A stretch of DNA of 50,680 bases from DATMER01 sp035536935 (lineage in GTDB: Bacteria; Acidobacteriota; Thermoanaerobaculia; Multivoradales; UBA5704), in contig DATLNC010000095.1 in NCBI GenBank assembly GCA_035536935.1, positions 1 through 50,680 of the forward strand, read 5' to 3'. The notes beneath the pieces are model-generated. The model searched no databases, had not been told where the DNA came from, and saw only the letters and a program-made list of their open reading frames with translations. Positions 1 to 7,024 of the stretch are shown piece after piece. The first letter of the stretch is position 1. Each line of letters begins with the position of its first letter. The position numbers were made by a program, and so were the translations under genes.

Positions 1-435
1 CTCCTCTGCTGCAAGGTGCGCAAGGTCGAGCCGGTCCGCCGCGCGCTCGAAGGTCTGGATGCCTGGATCACCGGCCTGCGCCGCGAGCAGTGGGCGAGCC
101 GGGCCAACATCCGCAAGGTCGAGATCGATCACGAGCACGGCGGCCTCGCCAAGATCAACCCGCTTGCCGACTGGACCGTGGAGGAGGTCTGGGATTACGT
201 CCGCGAGCACGACGTGCCCATGCACCCGCTCTATGAGAAGGGTTTCACGAGCATCGGCTGCGCCCCCTGCACGCGGCCGACGGCCAAGGGGGAAGACCCC
301 CGGGCCGGGCGCTGGTGGTGGGAGACGAACGCGCCCAAGGAGTGCGGCATCCACTGCCCGCTGGAGACCGGGGGGTTCGAGCACGAGATCGAGGCCATCC
401 TGCACCGCGGAGCGCTCCATGCCGTCCAGCGTTGA
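1..435 (+). CDS. cysH: Assimilatory APS reductase, [4Fe-4S] type, 3' part (5' end outside window)
   Basis: The window opens inside this gene in frame 1. The product reduces adenylylsulfate (APS) to sulfite with thioredoxin or glutaredoxin, in cytoplasmic sulfate assimilation. The first residues read LLCCKVRKVEP and a CAPC pair follows about 80 residues later. This Cys-Cys...Cys-X2-Cys set ligates the 4Fe-4S cluster of APS-type enzymes and is absent from PAPS reductases. The C-terminal ECGIHCP segment carries the ECG(I/L)H catalytic cysteine that forms the thiosulfonate intermediate. INPLADWTVEEVWDY is the usual substrate-domain motif. About 145 residues remain of a protein normally near 240. 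The next gene starts 17 nt before this stop, so they form one operon with the siroheme genes, which make the cofactor of the following sulfite-reduction step. Identification is firm. Confidence 0.95.
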   Translation, partial: LLCCKVRKVEPVRRALEGLDAWITGLRREQWASRANIRKVEIDHEHGGLAKINPLADWTVEEVWDYVREHDVPMHPLYEKGFTSIGCAPCTRPTAKGEDPRAGRWWWETNAPKECGIHCPLETGGFEHEIEAILHRGALHAVQR

Positions 436-877
436 CATCGATCCGGCGCAGCGCGAGATCCTGCTTGCCGAGATCGACGGCGTGCTCGAAACGGTCCGCG
501 AGCCGGGGGCGCGTGCCCGGTACGAGGATCTGGCCGGCGCCGTGGCCGCCGGCAACGTTGAGGAGCCCCTCCTCGGGTCGCTGGAGGCGCTGACCGAGAT
601 GTCCCTCCAGACCGGCCGCGCCCGCAAGCTGCACGGGGCCGAGAGCGAGCAGGCTTTGCTCCGCCTCTTTCACCGGACCCCGCGCGGAGCGGCGGCGCGG
701 CAGGCGACCGAGTCGGTCAACCGCGCGCTGCGCGAGCTGGCCGGGCAGGTCGTCGAGGAGATGCTTTTCACGGTCCAGGCCCCGGGCGTCTACCGGCTGG
801 GCCTGCGCACCGACCGCGTCCGGCTGGCTCTGGAGATCGATCGCCACGGGGTCACGGTTCAGAGCCTGGAGGTCTGA
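419..877 (+). CDS. Uncharacterised 152-residue protein in the sulfate/siroheme operon
   Basis: I do not recognise a family. The chosen ATG at 419 overlaps the end of cysH by 17 nt, and the stop shares one base (TGATG) with the next start, so it is translated within the operon. The product is mostly helical: an acidic N-terminal half (DPAQREILLAEIDGVLETV), then a basic segment, ending in a beta-rich tail of short hydrophobic strands (VYRLGLRTDRVRLALEI). There is no signal peptide, membrane segment or cysteine motif. The reading frame stays open well upstream inside cysH, but that part has shadow-like Arg/Ser/Pro composition, so the ATG is preferred. Its position between APS reductase and siroheme synthesis suggests a sulfur-assimilation accessory role, by context only. 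Confidence 0.75.
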   Translation: MPSSVDIDPAQREILLAEIDGVLETVREPGARARYEDLAGAVAAGNVEEPLLGSLEALTEMSLQTGRARKLHGAESEQALLRLFHRTPRGAAARQATESVNRALRELAGQVVEEMLFTVQAPGVYRLGLRTDRVRLALEIDRHGVTVQSLEV

Positions 878-1443
878 TGTACCCAGTCGTTCTGGACCTG
901 CGCGGACGCTCCTGCCTGGTGATCGGAACGGGCCCCCTCGCCGAGGAGAAGGTCCACGGCCTGCTCGCGGCCGGGGCCGTCGTGACCCATCGGACCTCCT
1001 ACGAGGAGAGCGACCTCGACGGAATGGTTCTGGCCATCGTCTGCGGACAGCCTCCCGAAATCGCCGAGGCAGTCTGGCGGGAGGCGCAGCGCCGCAACAT
1101 CCTCATCAACACGGTGGACGATCCTCCCCGCTGCGGGTTCATCGCTCCGGCCATCGTGCGGCGGGGTGACCTGGCCATCGCGATTTCGACGAACGGCAAG
1201 GCGCCGGCCCTCGCCGTCCGCCTGCGCCAGCGGCTGGAGAGCGAGCTGGGGGAGGAGTACGGCCGCTTCCTCTCTCTCGCCGGGGCGGTTCGGGCACCCC
1301 TCCTGGCAAGCCGGCCCGACTTTGGGGAGCGGCGCGAGCTCTGGTATCAGCTGGTGGATTCCGACGTGCTCGACCTGCTCCGCCAGGGGGACGAGGGGGC
1401 CGCTCGCAGCCGCTTCGCCGAGATCCTCGGTGTGGCTCCATGA
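877..1443 (+). CDS. Precorrin-2 dehydrogenase / sirohydrochlorin ferrochelatase-like (CysG N-terminal, Met8 family)
   Basis: Predicted to oxidise precorrin-2 to sirohydrochlorin with NAD+ and probably to insert iron, giving siroheme for sulfite or nitrite reductase. The N-terminus MYPVVLDLRGRSCLVIGTG is a Rossmann beta-alpha-beta with a slightly altered GxGPxAxxKV nucleotide loop. CGFIAPAIVRRGDLAIAIST matches the F-x-PA-x-x-x-RGDL-x-I-AIST segment of the family, and the helical C-terminal dimerisation domain follows. At 188 residues it is a stand-alone version of the CysG N-terminal half. It starts on TGATG with the upstream gene and ends in an ATGA overlap with the SUMT gene, so the two halves of CysG are split here but translationally coupled. 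Confidence 0.92.
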   Translation: MYPVVLDLRGRSCLVIGTGPLAEEKVHGLLAAGAVVTHRTSYEESDLDGMVLAIVCGQPPEIAEAVWREAQRRNILINTVDDPPRCGFIAPAIVRRGDLAIAISTNGKAPALAVRLRQRLESELGEEYGRFLSLAGAVRAPLLASRPDFGERRELWYQLVDSDVLDLLRQGDEGAARSRFAEILGVAP

Positions 1444-2255
1444 TCTATCTGGTAGGAGCCGGACCCGGCGATCCGGACCTGATGACCATCCGCGGCATGC
1501 GCCTCCTGCGCCGGGCTGAAGTGGTGGTCTACGACCGGCTGGTCAGCCCCGAGCTGCTGGCCGAGGTTCCCGAGGACGCGGAGCTGATCTATGCCGGCAA
1601 GGAGCCGGGCCGGCATTCCTGCCCGCAGGAGGAGATCCACGACATCCTCATCCGCCATGCCCTGGAGGGGAAGGTCGTGGTCCGCCTCAAGGGCGGGGAC
1701 CCGTTCCTCTTCGGCCGGGGCGCCGAGGAGGTGCTCGCCTGCGCCGAGGCGGGAGTCCCCTGCGAGGTGGTGCCCGGAGTGACCAGCGCTCTCGGCGTCC
1801 CGGCCCTGGCCGGAATCCCGGTGACCCACCGGGGGGTCGCGGCGAGCTTCATGGTGGTGACCGGCCACTGCGACGGCCGGGACCGGGTCGACTGGCAGGC
1901 CGCCGCCCGGGTGGATACGCTGGTCATCCTCATGGGGCACAGTCGTCTAGCCGAGATCGCGGAGCGGCTCGTCGAGAGCGGCCGGGCGCCCTCCACCTCG
2001 GCGGCGGCGATCTCGCGGGGCAGCCTGCCGGGGGAGCGGGTGGTGGTCTCTCCGCTGTCGGACATCGCAGAGAAGGCGGCGGGTCTCGCCTCCCCCGTGC
2101 TGGTGGTGGTCGGGGAGGTGGTGCGGCTGCGGCAGAGAGTGTGCCAGGATACAGGGTCTGTGCCTTGGAGGGACTCGACCGAAAGGAGACCCCATGCGTA
2201 TCCACCTTCTCTGCCTGGCCGGGCTCGCGCTCGCCGCCTGCGCCGGACCGGCTGA
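1440..2255 (+). CDS. cobA: Uroporphyrinogen-III C-methyltransferase (SUMT)
   Basis: Transfers two methyl groups from SAM to uroporphyrinogen III to make precorrin-2, the substrate of the enzyme encoded just upstream. Family landmarks are clear: VGAGPGDPDLMTIRG (N-terminal SAM loop), VVVYDRLVS, GKEPGRHSCPQEEI, VVRLKGGDPFLFGRG, and the EVVPGVTSALGVPALAGIPVTHRG block. The fold is complete at about residue 230 (VLVVVGEVVRLR). The last 40 residues are Arg/Pro-rich, overlap the ribosome-binding site and first 62 nt of the next gene, and look like read-through past a lost stop rather than a conserved domain. The start overlaps the preceding stop by 4 nt (ATGA). Confidence 0.95.
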   Translation: MIYLVGAGPGDPDLMTIRGMRLLRRAEVVVYDRLVSPELLAEVPEDAELIYAGKEPGRHSCPQEEIHDILIRHALEGKVVVRLKGGDPFLFGRGAEEVLACAEAGVPCEVVPGVTSALGVPALAGIPVTHRGVAASFMVVTGHCDGRDRVDWQAAARVDTLVILMGHSRLAEIAERLVESGRAPSTSAAAISRGSLPGERVVVSPLSDIAEKAAGLASPVLVVVGEVVRLRQRVCQDTGSVPWRDSTERRPHAYPPSLPGRARARRLRRTG

Positions 2256-3885
2256 CGATCCGGCCGCGGCGAAAACGGATCAGCCCAAGGGCCGGGCTCC
2301 GGAGATCCAGATCGTGTCTGACATCGAGCAGAGGCTCGCCAAGTTCTCGCCCACTCCGCTGGAGGCGGACCTCTCCGCCCTCTCCCTCGAAGACCGCCGC
2401 GTCCTCGACCTGCTCGTCAAGGCCGCCCGCCAGATGGACGAGATCTTCCTGCGTCAGGTCTGGGTCGGCAACCCCGAGATGCGGGACAAGGTCGCAGCCT
2501 GGACCGACAAGGACGGCAAGGCGTCGGTGGCCGCCCGCGAGTTCTTCGAGCTCAATGCCGGCCCCTGGGACCGTCTCGACGAGTTCAAGCCCTTCCTCGG
2601 CGACAAGCCGCACCCGGAAGGCGCCGGCTACTACCCCGAGGACATGACCAAGCAGGAGTTCGAGTCCTGGGTCGGGAAGAACGCCGCGGACAAGGAGCGG
2701 TTCACCTCGGGCACGACCGTGATCCGGCGCAACGGCTCCGGCCTGCAAGCCGTGCCCTACTCCCAGGAGTACCGCCAATGGCTCCAGCCCGCGGCGAAGC
2801 TCCTGCGCGAGGCTGCCGCGGCGACCTCGAACGCCTCGCTCAAGCGCTTCCTGGAGCTGCGCGCGACCGCCTTCGAGACCGACGACTATTATGAAAGCGA
2901 CATGGCCTGGATGGACCTGGACGCCCCCGTCGAGGTCACCATCGGCCCCTATGAGACCTACGAGGACCTCCTCTTCGGGTACAAGACCGCGTTCGAGGCG
3001 TTCGTCACGGTCAACCTGCCGAAAGAGTCGGCTGCCCTCACCCGCTACAAGGAGCGGCTCCCCTGGCTGGAGGGCAACCTCCCCATCCCCGACGAGCACA
3101 AGAACCCGAACCGCGGCACCGAGAGCCCGATCCGGGTCGTGGACACGGTCTTCACCGCGGGCGACACCAAGGCCGGCGTGCAGACCCTGGCCTTCAACCT
3201 CCCCAACGACGAGCGGGTGCGCGAGGTCAAGGGCTCCAAAAAGGTCCTGCTGCGCAACACCATGCGCGCCAAGTACGACAAGATCCTGATGCCCATCGCC
3301 GAACGGGTGATCTCCCAGGATCAGATCAAGGACGTCGCCTTCGACGCCTACTTCAACGAGGTGCTGCACCACGAGCTGTCCCACGGCCTGGGACCGGGGA
3401 CGATCACGAAGAACGGCAAGAAGACCGAGGTGCGCCTGGAGCTGAAGGAGCTCTTCGGCACGCTGGAAGAGGCCAAGGCCGACGTGATGGGCGTCTACAA
3501 CATCCTGGCCCTGATGCAGCGCGGGGACATGCCCGCCGAGCTGCGGCGCACCTTGGAGCCGACCTACGTGGCCGGCCTGTTCCGCTCCGCCCGCTTCGGG
3601 GTTCACGAGGCGCACGGCCAGGGGGTCGTGGCGCAGTTCAGCTACCTGATGGAGAAGGGCGCGCTCCAGGTGGACGAGGCCGGCCGTTTCCGTGCCGTCT
3701 CGGAGAAGTTCCCTGGCGCCATCCGCGACCTCCTGCACGACATGCTGATGCTGCAGGCCGCGGGCGACTACGAGGGGACGAAGAGCTTCCTGGACAAGTA
3801 CGGCAAGCCGCAGAAGAGCCTGCTCGACGCCATCGAGCGCCTCAACGACGTACCGGTGGACATCCGGCCTGTCTATAAGGGTTGA
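2194..3885 (+). CDS. Lipoprotein zinc peptidase, M49 (dipeptidyl peptidase III)-like
   Basis: A 563-residue exported lipoprotein: signal peptide MRIHLLCLAGLALAACAG with lipobox L-A-A-C. The zinc site is HELSH at residues 393-397, followed 28 residues later by EEAKAD (425-430). These correspond to the HExxxH and EExxAD motifs of M49 peptidases, but the first is one residue shorter than the classical HELLGH. The remaining sequence is rich in acidic and aromatic residues, as in bacterial M49-like proteins. It presumably trims oligopeptides at the cell envelope, though substrate and exo-peptidase activity are not shown by sequence. A strong AAAGGAG lies just upstream of the ATG. It is the last gene of the plus-strand run and converges on the FKBP genes. 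Confidence 0.82.
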   Translation: MRIHLLCLAGLALAACAGPADDPAAAKTDQPKGRAPEIQIVSDIEQRLAKFSPTPLEADLSALSLEDRRVLDLLVKAARQMDEIFLRQVWVGNPEMRDKVAAWTDKDGKASVAAREFFELNAGPWDRLDEFKPFLGDKPHPEGAGYYPEDMTKQEFESWVGKNAADKERFTSGTTVIRRNGSGLQAVPYSQEYRQWLQPAAKLLREAAAATSNASLKRFLELRATAFETDDYYESDMAWMDLDAPVEVTIGPYETYEDLLFGYKTAFEAFVTVNLPKESAALTRYKERLPWLEGNLPIPDEHKNPNRGTESPIRVVDTVFTAGDTKAGVQTLAFNLPNDERVREVKGSKKVLLRNTMRAKYDKILMPIAERVISQDQIKDVAFDAYFNEVLHHELSHGLGPGTITKNGKKTEVRLELKELFGTLEEAKADVMGVYNILALMQRGDMPAELRRTLEPTYVAGLFRSARFGVHEAHGQGVVAQFSYLMEKGALQVDEAGRFRAVSEKFPGAIRDLLHDMLMLQAAGDYEGTKSFLDKYGKPQKSLLDAIERLNDVPVDIRPVYKG

Positions 3886-3893
3886 TCCCGTCC

Positions 3894-3920
3894 CCCTCTC
3901 CCCCGTGCCGGGGGAGAGGG
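3894..3920. terminator. GC-rich hairpin between convergent genes
   Basis: A perfect 11-bp stem (CCCTCTCCCCC / GGGGGAGAGGG) with a 5-nt loop lies between the M49 gene stop at 3885 and the FKBP stop at 3935. No T-run follows on either strand, so intrinsic termination would be weak. It may serve as a 3' mRNA-end stabiliser or a Rho-assisted stop. A similar but imperfect hairpin occurs at 39868-39892. Confidence 0.5.
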
Positions 3921-3934
3921 AGCTCTTCCGGACC

Positions 3935-4285
3935 CTACTTGACCCCTAGCAGCTCGACTTCGAACATCAGCGTGGCGTTCGGCGGGATCACCCCGCCGGC
4001 GCCGCGCGCTCCGTAGCCCAGCTCCGAGGGAATGGTCAGCCGGCGCTTTCCCCCTACCTTCATGCCGGCGACCCCTTCGTCCCAGCCCCGGATCACGTGC
4101 CCGGCGCCGAGCGGGAAGCGGAACGGCTGATTGCGGTCCTTGCTGGAGTCGAACTTCGTGCCGTCATCCAGCCAGCCGGTGTAGTGGACCTCGACGGTCT
4201 TGCCGGTGCGGGCCTCGTCCCCGGTCCCCTCCTGGAGGTCCGTGTACTTGAGCCCGGATGCGGTGACTTTCTCTTGCGTTTCCAT
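3935..4285 (-). CDS. FKBP-type peptidyl-prolyl cis-trans isomerase, cytoplasmic
   Basis: A 116-residue single FKBP domain with no signal peptide. It catalyses cis-trans isomerisation of X-Pro bonds. Diagnostic segments are VEVHYTGWLDDGTKFDSS, VIRGWDEGVAGMKVGGKRR and IPSELGYGARGAGGVIPPNA, followed by LMFEVELL. Aromatic and acidic pocket residues (Tyr, Asp, Phe, Trp, Tyr) are all present. The ATG at 4285 is preceded on the minus strand by AAAAGGAGGGTCGCCC, an excellent ribosome-binding site. It lies 17 nt downstream of the exported FKBP gene, so the pair is probably one tandem-duplicated transcription unit. Confidence 0.95.
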   Translation of the reverse strand: METQEKVTASGLKYTDLQEGTGDEARTGKTVEVHYTGWLDDGTKFDSSKDRNQPFRFPLGAGHVIRGWDEGVAGMKVGGKRRLTIPSELGYGARGAGGVIPPNATLMFEVELLGVK

Positions 4286-4302
4286 GGGCGACCCTCCTTT
4301 TC

Positions 4303-4773
4303 CTACCGAACTCCGACCAACTCGACCTCGAAAACCAGCGTAGCGTTGGGCGGCACAACCCTGCCCATCCCCTGCTTGCCGTACCCCAGCTCCGGCGGGA
4401 CGACGAGCCGCCGCTTGCCGCCGACCTTCATCCCCGTAATCCCCTGGTGCCAGCCCTGGATGACGTCATCGATGCCGATGCGGAAGGTGAACGGATGGCT
4501 GGGATCCTGGCTGGCGTCGAACTTCGTGTTGTCCTCGAGCCAGCCGGTGTAGTGGACTTCCACGATGTTGCCCTTCGCCGCCTCCGCCCCTTCGCCGACC
4601 TGAAGGTCCCTGTAGCGCAGCCCGGAGGGAGTGACGACCTCCTGCGGGGTGGGCGTGGGCGCAGGCGTCGGCTCCGTCTGGCGGAGCTTGGTGATCTGCC
4701 CCGGCAGCGCGGACAGCGATCCCGCGGCGAGCAGGGCCGCGAAGAGCGCGCAAGGGACGGTTTTTTGAATCAT
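4303..4773 (-). CDS. FKBP-type peptidyl-prolyl isomerase, exported
   Basis: The N-terminus MIQKTVPCALFAALLAAGSL is a cleavable signal peptide, followed by a Pro/Thr-rich linker (TEPTPAPTPTPQEV) and a complete FKBP domain (VEVHYTGWLEDNTKFDAS, VIQGWHQGITGMKVGGKRR, PPELGYGKQGMG, TLVFEVELV). It is a periplasmic folding catalyst. An in-frame ATG seven codons upstream (4794) also exists. I prefer 4773 because it leaves a clean signal peptide, is preceded by GGGG and does not overlap the end of hutI at 4791. The domain closely resembles its downstream neighbour, suggesting local duplication followed by gain of an export signal. Confidence 0.93.
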   Translation of the reverse strand: MIQKTVPCALFAALLAAGSLSALPGQITKLRQTEPTPAPTPTPQEVVTPSGLRYRDLQVGEGAEAAKGNIVEVHYTGWLEDNTKFDASQDPSHPFTFRIGIDDVIQGWHQGITGMKVGGKRRLVVPPELGYGKQGMGRVVPPNATLVFEVELVGVR

Positions 4774-4790
4774 GGGACCCCGATTGTACG

Positions 4791-6047
4791 TCATCCCGCC
4801 CGCCGCACCACCCGGCCCCCCTTGACCACGGCCGCCACGGGGTTGATCCCGAAATGGTACGCCAGGTGGAGGAGGTTGGGCGCGTCGAGCAGCACGAGGT
4901 CCGCCCGCTTGCCCGGCTCGACCGAGCCGACCTCGGCGCCCAGGCCCAGGCAGCAGGCAGAGTTCAGGGTGGCGGCGGTCAGGCTCTCCTCGATGGTCAG
5001 CCCCAGCTCGAACACGGCCAGCACGAAGACCGCCGGCATCGACTCCGTGTGGCAGGAGCCGGGATTGCAGTCGGTCGCCAGGGCAACGGGCACGCCCGCC
5101 TCGATCATGCGGCGGGCCGGTGCGTACTTGTGCTTCATGAGGAAGAAGCTCGTGCCCGGGAGGAGAACTGCCGTCACCCCGGAGCGCGCCAGGGCGTCGA
5201 CCCCGGCCGGCGATACGGCGATCAGGTGGTCTGCGGAGAGCGCGCCGAGCTCCGCGGCCAGCTCCGCCCCGCCCGAATCCACGAACTCGTCCGCGTGAAG
5301 CCGGGGCGCGAGCCCGTACCGCACCCCGGCCTCCAGCACCCGGCGCGACTCCTCCGCGGTGAACACCCCCTCCTCGCAGAAGACGTCGCAGAACCTTGCC
5401 AGCCCCTGCTCCGCCGTGGACGGGATGATCTCCTCGCAGATCAGGTCCAGATAGCGTCCGCGATCGGACCGATGCTCAGGGGGTATCTCGTGGGCGGCCA
5501 TCAGGGTCGGGACGAGGTCCACGGGATGGGAGGAAGACGCGGCGCGGATCGCCCGGAGCTGCTTGAGCTCGTCCTCGCGCGACAGGCCGTAGCCGCTCTT
5601 CGCCTCGGCGGTCGTGGTGCCCCAGGCGAGCATCTGATCCAGCCGGCGGCGGACGTTCGCGGCCAGATCCTCCTCGGAAGCCCTGCGGGTCGCCGCCACG
5701 GTCGAGAGGATGCCGCCGCCGGCTGCCGCGATCTCCTGGTAGGTCCTGCCCGCGAGGCGGGCGGCGAACTCCTCCTCCCGGCTGCCAGCCCAGGGCAGAT
5801 GCGTGTGCGGATCGACGAACCCGGGGATCAGCGTGCCTCCCCGGCCGTCCAGGCGCTCGGCGCCGGGCAGCTCGCCGAACGAGCGCAGGCGCTCCCCGGG
5901 GCTGCCCACGAAGACGATCCGGCCGTCGCGGCAGAGCACCTCGGCCCCCGGGATGCGGCGGATGCGCCGCTGATCGGCCCCACGGAGGGGAACTGTCCCC
6001 TCCGCCGTGGCTACCTCGGAGAGGTTGTGGATCAGGAGGTTCGTCAT
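4791..6047 (-). CDS. hutI: Imidazolonepropionase
   Basis: Hydrolyses 4-imidazolone-5-propanoate to N-formimino-L-glutamate in histidine degradation. The 418-residue length is normal for the amidohydrolase-fold family. GFVDPHTHLPWAG carries the HxH metal ligands, TTTAEAKSGYGLS the substrate loop, LHADEF a further ligand, and ATDCNPGSC the conserved aspartate loop. The start is set at the ATG at 6047 (MTNLLIHNLSEVAT): the frame is open upstream to 6746, but that part is the antisense of the next gene. No hutH, hutU or hutG is in the window, so hutI is detached from the rest of its pathway here. Confidence 0.94.
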   Translation of the reverse strand: MTNLLIHNLSEVATAEGTVPLRGADQRRIRRIPGAEVLCRDGRIVFVGSPGERLRSFGELPGAERLDGRGGTLIPGFVDPHTHLPWAGSREEEFAARLAGRTYQEIAAAGGGILSTVAATRRASEEDLAANVRRRLDQMLAWGTTTAEAKSGYGLSREDELKQLRAIRAASSSHPVDLVPTLMAAHEIPPEHRSDRGRYLDLICEEIIPSTAEQGLARFCDVFCEEGVFTAEESRRVLEAGVRYGLAPRLHADEFVDSGGAELAAELGALSADHLIAVSPAGVDALARSGVTAVLLPGTSFFLMKHKYAPARRMIEAGVPVALATDCNPGSCHTESMPAVFVLAVFELGLTIEESLTAATLNSACCLGLGAEVGSVEPGKRADLVLLDAPNLLHLAYHFGINPVAAVVKGGRVVRRAG

Positions 6048-6082
6048 GGCGGGAGATTGTAGCGCCCCGCCATGACAGCGCC

Positions 6083-6970
6083 TCACCTCGGAGCCAGATG
6101 CCCGGAGGATGCCGGCGTCCCGACCGGCAGGAACTCGTTGACGTAGTGGTGCGCGTGATAGACCGTCACGAGCTTCTCGATCGCGAGCAGCGCGGCAAAG
6201 ATCGGGACCGTGGCCCACGCTTCCGGATCGCTTTCGTTCATGCCCCCGAAGATGCCGAAGACGAGGACGAGGAGCAGGAGCGATTCCGCGACAGCGTCCA
6301 GGATCCCGAGGACCGGATGGCCGGTATAGAAGTAGCCGCCGCCCGGGGCGAGGAGCGACCAGAACCGGGCCCGGCTCTGGGTCTTGAACTCCTGGCCGCA
6401 GGCAGAGCACTGATAGATCCCTGCCTGCAGAGGACGGGCGCAACCCGGACACAGGAAGCGGCGGCCTGTGTGCCCCGAAGGCGTCGCGCCCCGGCTGACC
6501 TGGGGCAGGAGCGCGGCGAGCTTCGCGCCTCCCTTCCCCATGAGGGTGAACGCCTCTTTCTTGCCGTCGCGGTAGCAGACGAAGAGCTTCTTGCCGAGAG
6601 CACCCTTCACCTCGAGGCTCTCGACGTCGCCATACCGGATCTCCGAGAACGAGCCCCGCGGGTGCGCGTTCGGTTTCGTCGCCGTGTGGAGGATCCGGTA
6701 ATTGGTGACGACCAGCAGGCACCGCTTGAGAGTCGTGATCAGCCATCCCGTGGTCAGGTACTCCAGGATCGAGAAGGGAGACACCCCCTCCGCGACATAG
6801 AGGATCTCCTCGCCGGACTCCAGGATCGGCTGCAGCGCCGGCATGACGAAGCCGAGGAGCTTGGTCTGCTTCTTCTCGATCGACTTCTGGTACTCGCCCT
6901 TGGCGTCGGAAAAACAGACGGTGTCGTTCACGCGCGCCGGTTCGGCCGTGCTTCGCAGGCTCGGAATCAT
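6083..6970 (-). CDS. Membrane protein with PH-like domain and zinc ribbon
   Basis: A 295-residue protein of unknown role. Residues about 60-150 (EEILYVAEGVSPF through VTNYRILHTA to YGDVESLEVKG) have the pattern of bacterial PH-like (YokE type) domains, including the 'vTnyRll' strand. A zinc ribbon follows: CPGCARPLQAGIYQCSACG, two CxxC pairs. The C-terminal third has two hydrophobic helices (ILDAVAESLLLLVLVFGIFG and VPIFAALLAIEKLV). The arrangement suggests a membrane-anchored sensor or scaffold. Its ribosome-binding site AGGAGGGG is the 3' arm of a perfect hairpin, listed separately. Confidence 0.75.
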   Translation of the reverse strand: MIPSLRSTAEPARVNDTVCFSDAKGEYQKSIEKKQTKLLGFVMPALQPILESGEEILYVAEGVSPFSILEYLTTGWLITTLKRCLLVVTNYRILHTATKPNAHPRGSFSEIRYGDVESLEVKGALGKKLFVCYRDGKKEAFTLMGKGGAKLAALLPQVSRGATPSGHTGRRFLCPGCARPLQAGIYQCSACGQEFKTQSRARFWSLLAPGGGYFYTGHPVLGILDAVAESLLLLVLVFGIFGGMNESDPEAWATVPIFAALLAIEKLVTVYHAHHYVNEFLPVGTPASSGHLAPR

Positions 6971-6973
6971 GGT

Positions 6974-6999
6974 CCCCTCCTAATTGGATCTAGGAGGGG
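6974..6999 (-). promoter_or_regulatory. Hairpin that pairs the ribosome-binding site of the PH/zinc-ribbon gene
   Basis: On the minus strand, CCCCTCCTA, an 8-nt loop, and TAGGAGGGG form a perfect 9-bp inverted repeat. The 3' arm is the Shine-Dalgarno sequence itself and ends 3 nt before the ATG at 6970. The folded RNA would hide the ribosome-binding site. No T-run follows, so it is not a classical terminator for the S41 gene upstream. Confidence 0.6.
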
Positions 7000-7024
7000 A
7001 TTGTACTCCAAGCCCGGAGGCCCG

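Noticed and set aside
1930..3738. 602-residue minus-strand frame opposite the M49 gene
   Set aside because: Leu/Val/Gly/His-rich shadow of a well-supported gene; no recognisable motif.
4791..6746. hutI starting 233 codons upstream
   Set aside because: The extension is antisense to the PH/zinc-ribbon gene; the ATG at 6047 gives the normal length.
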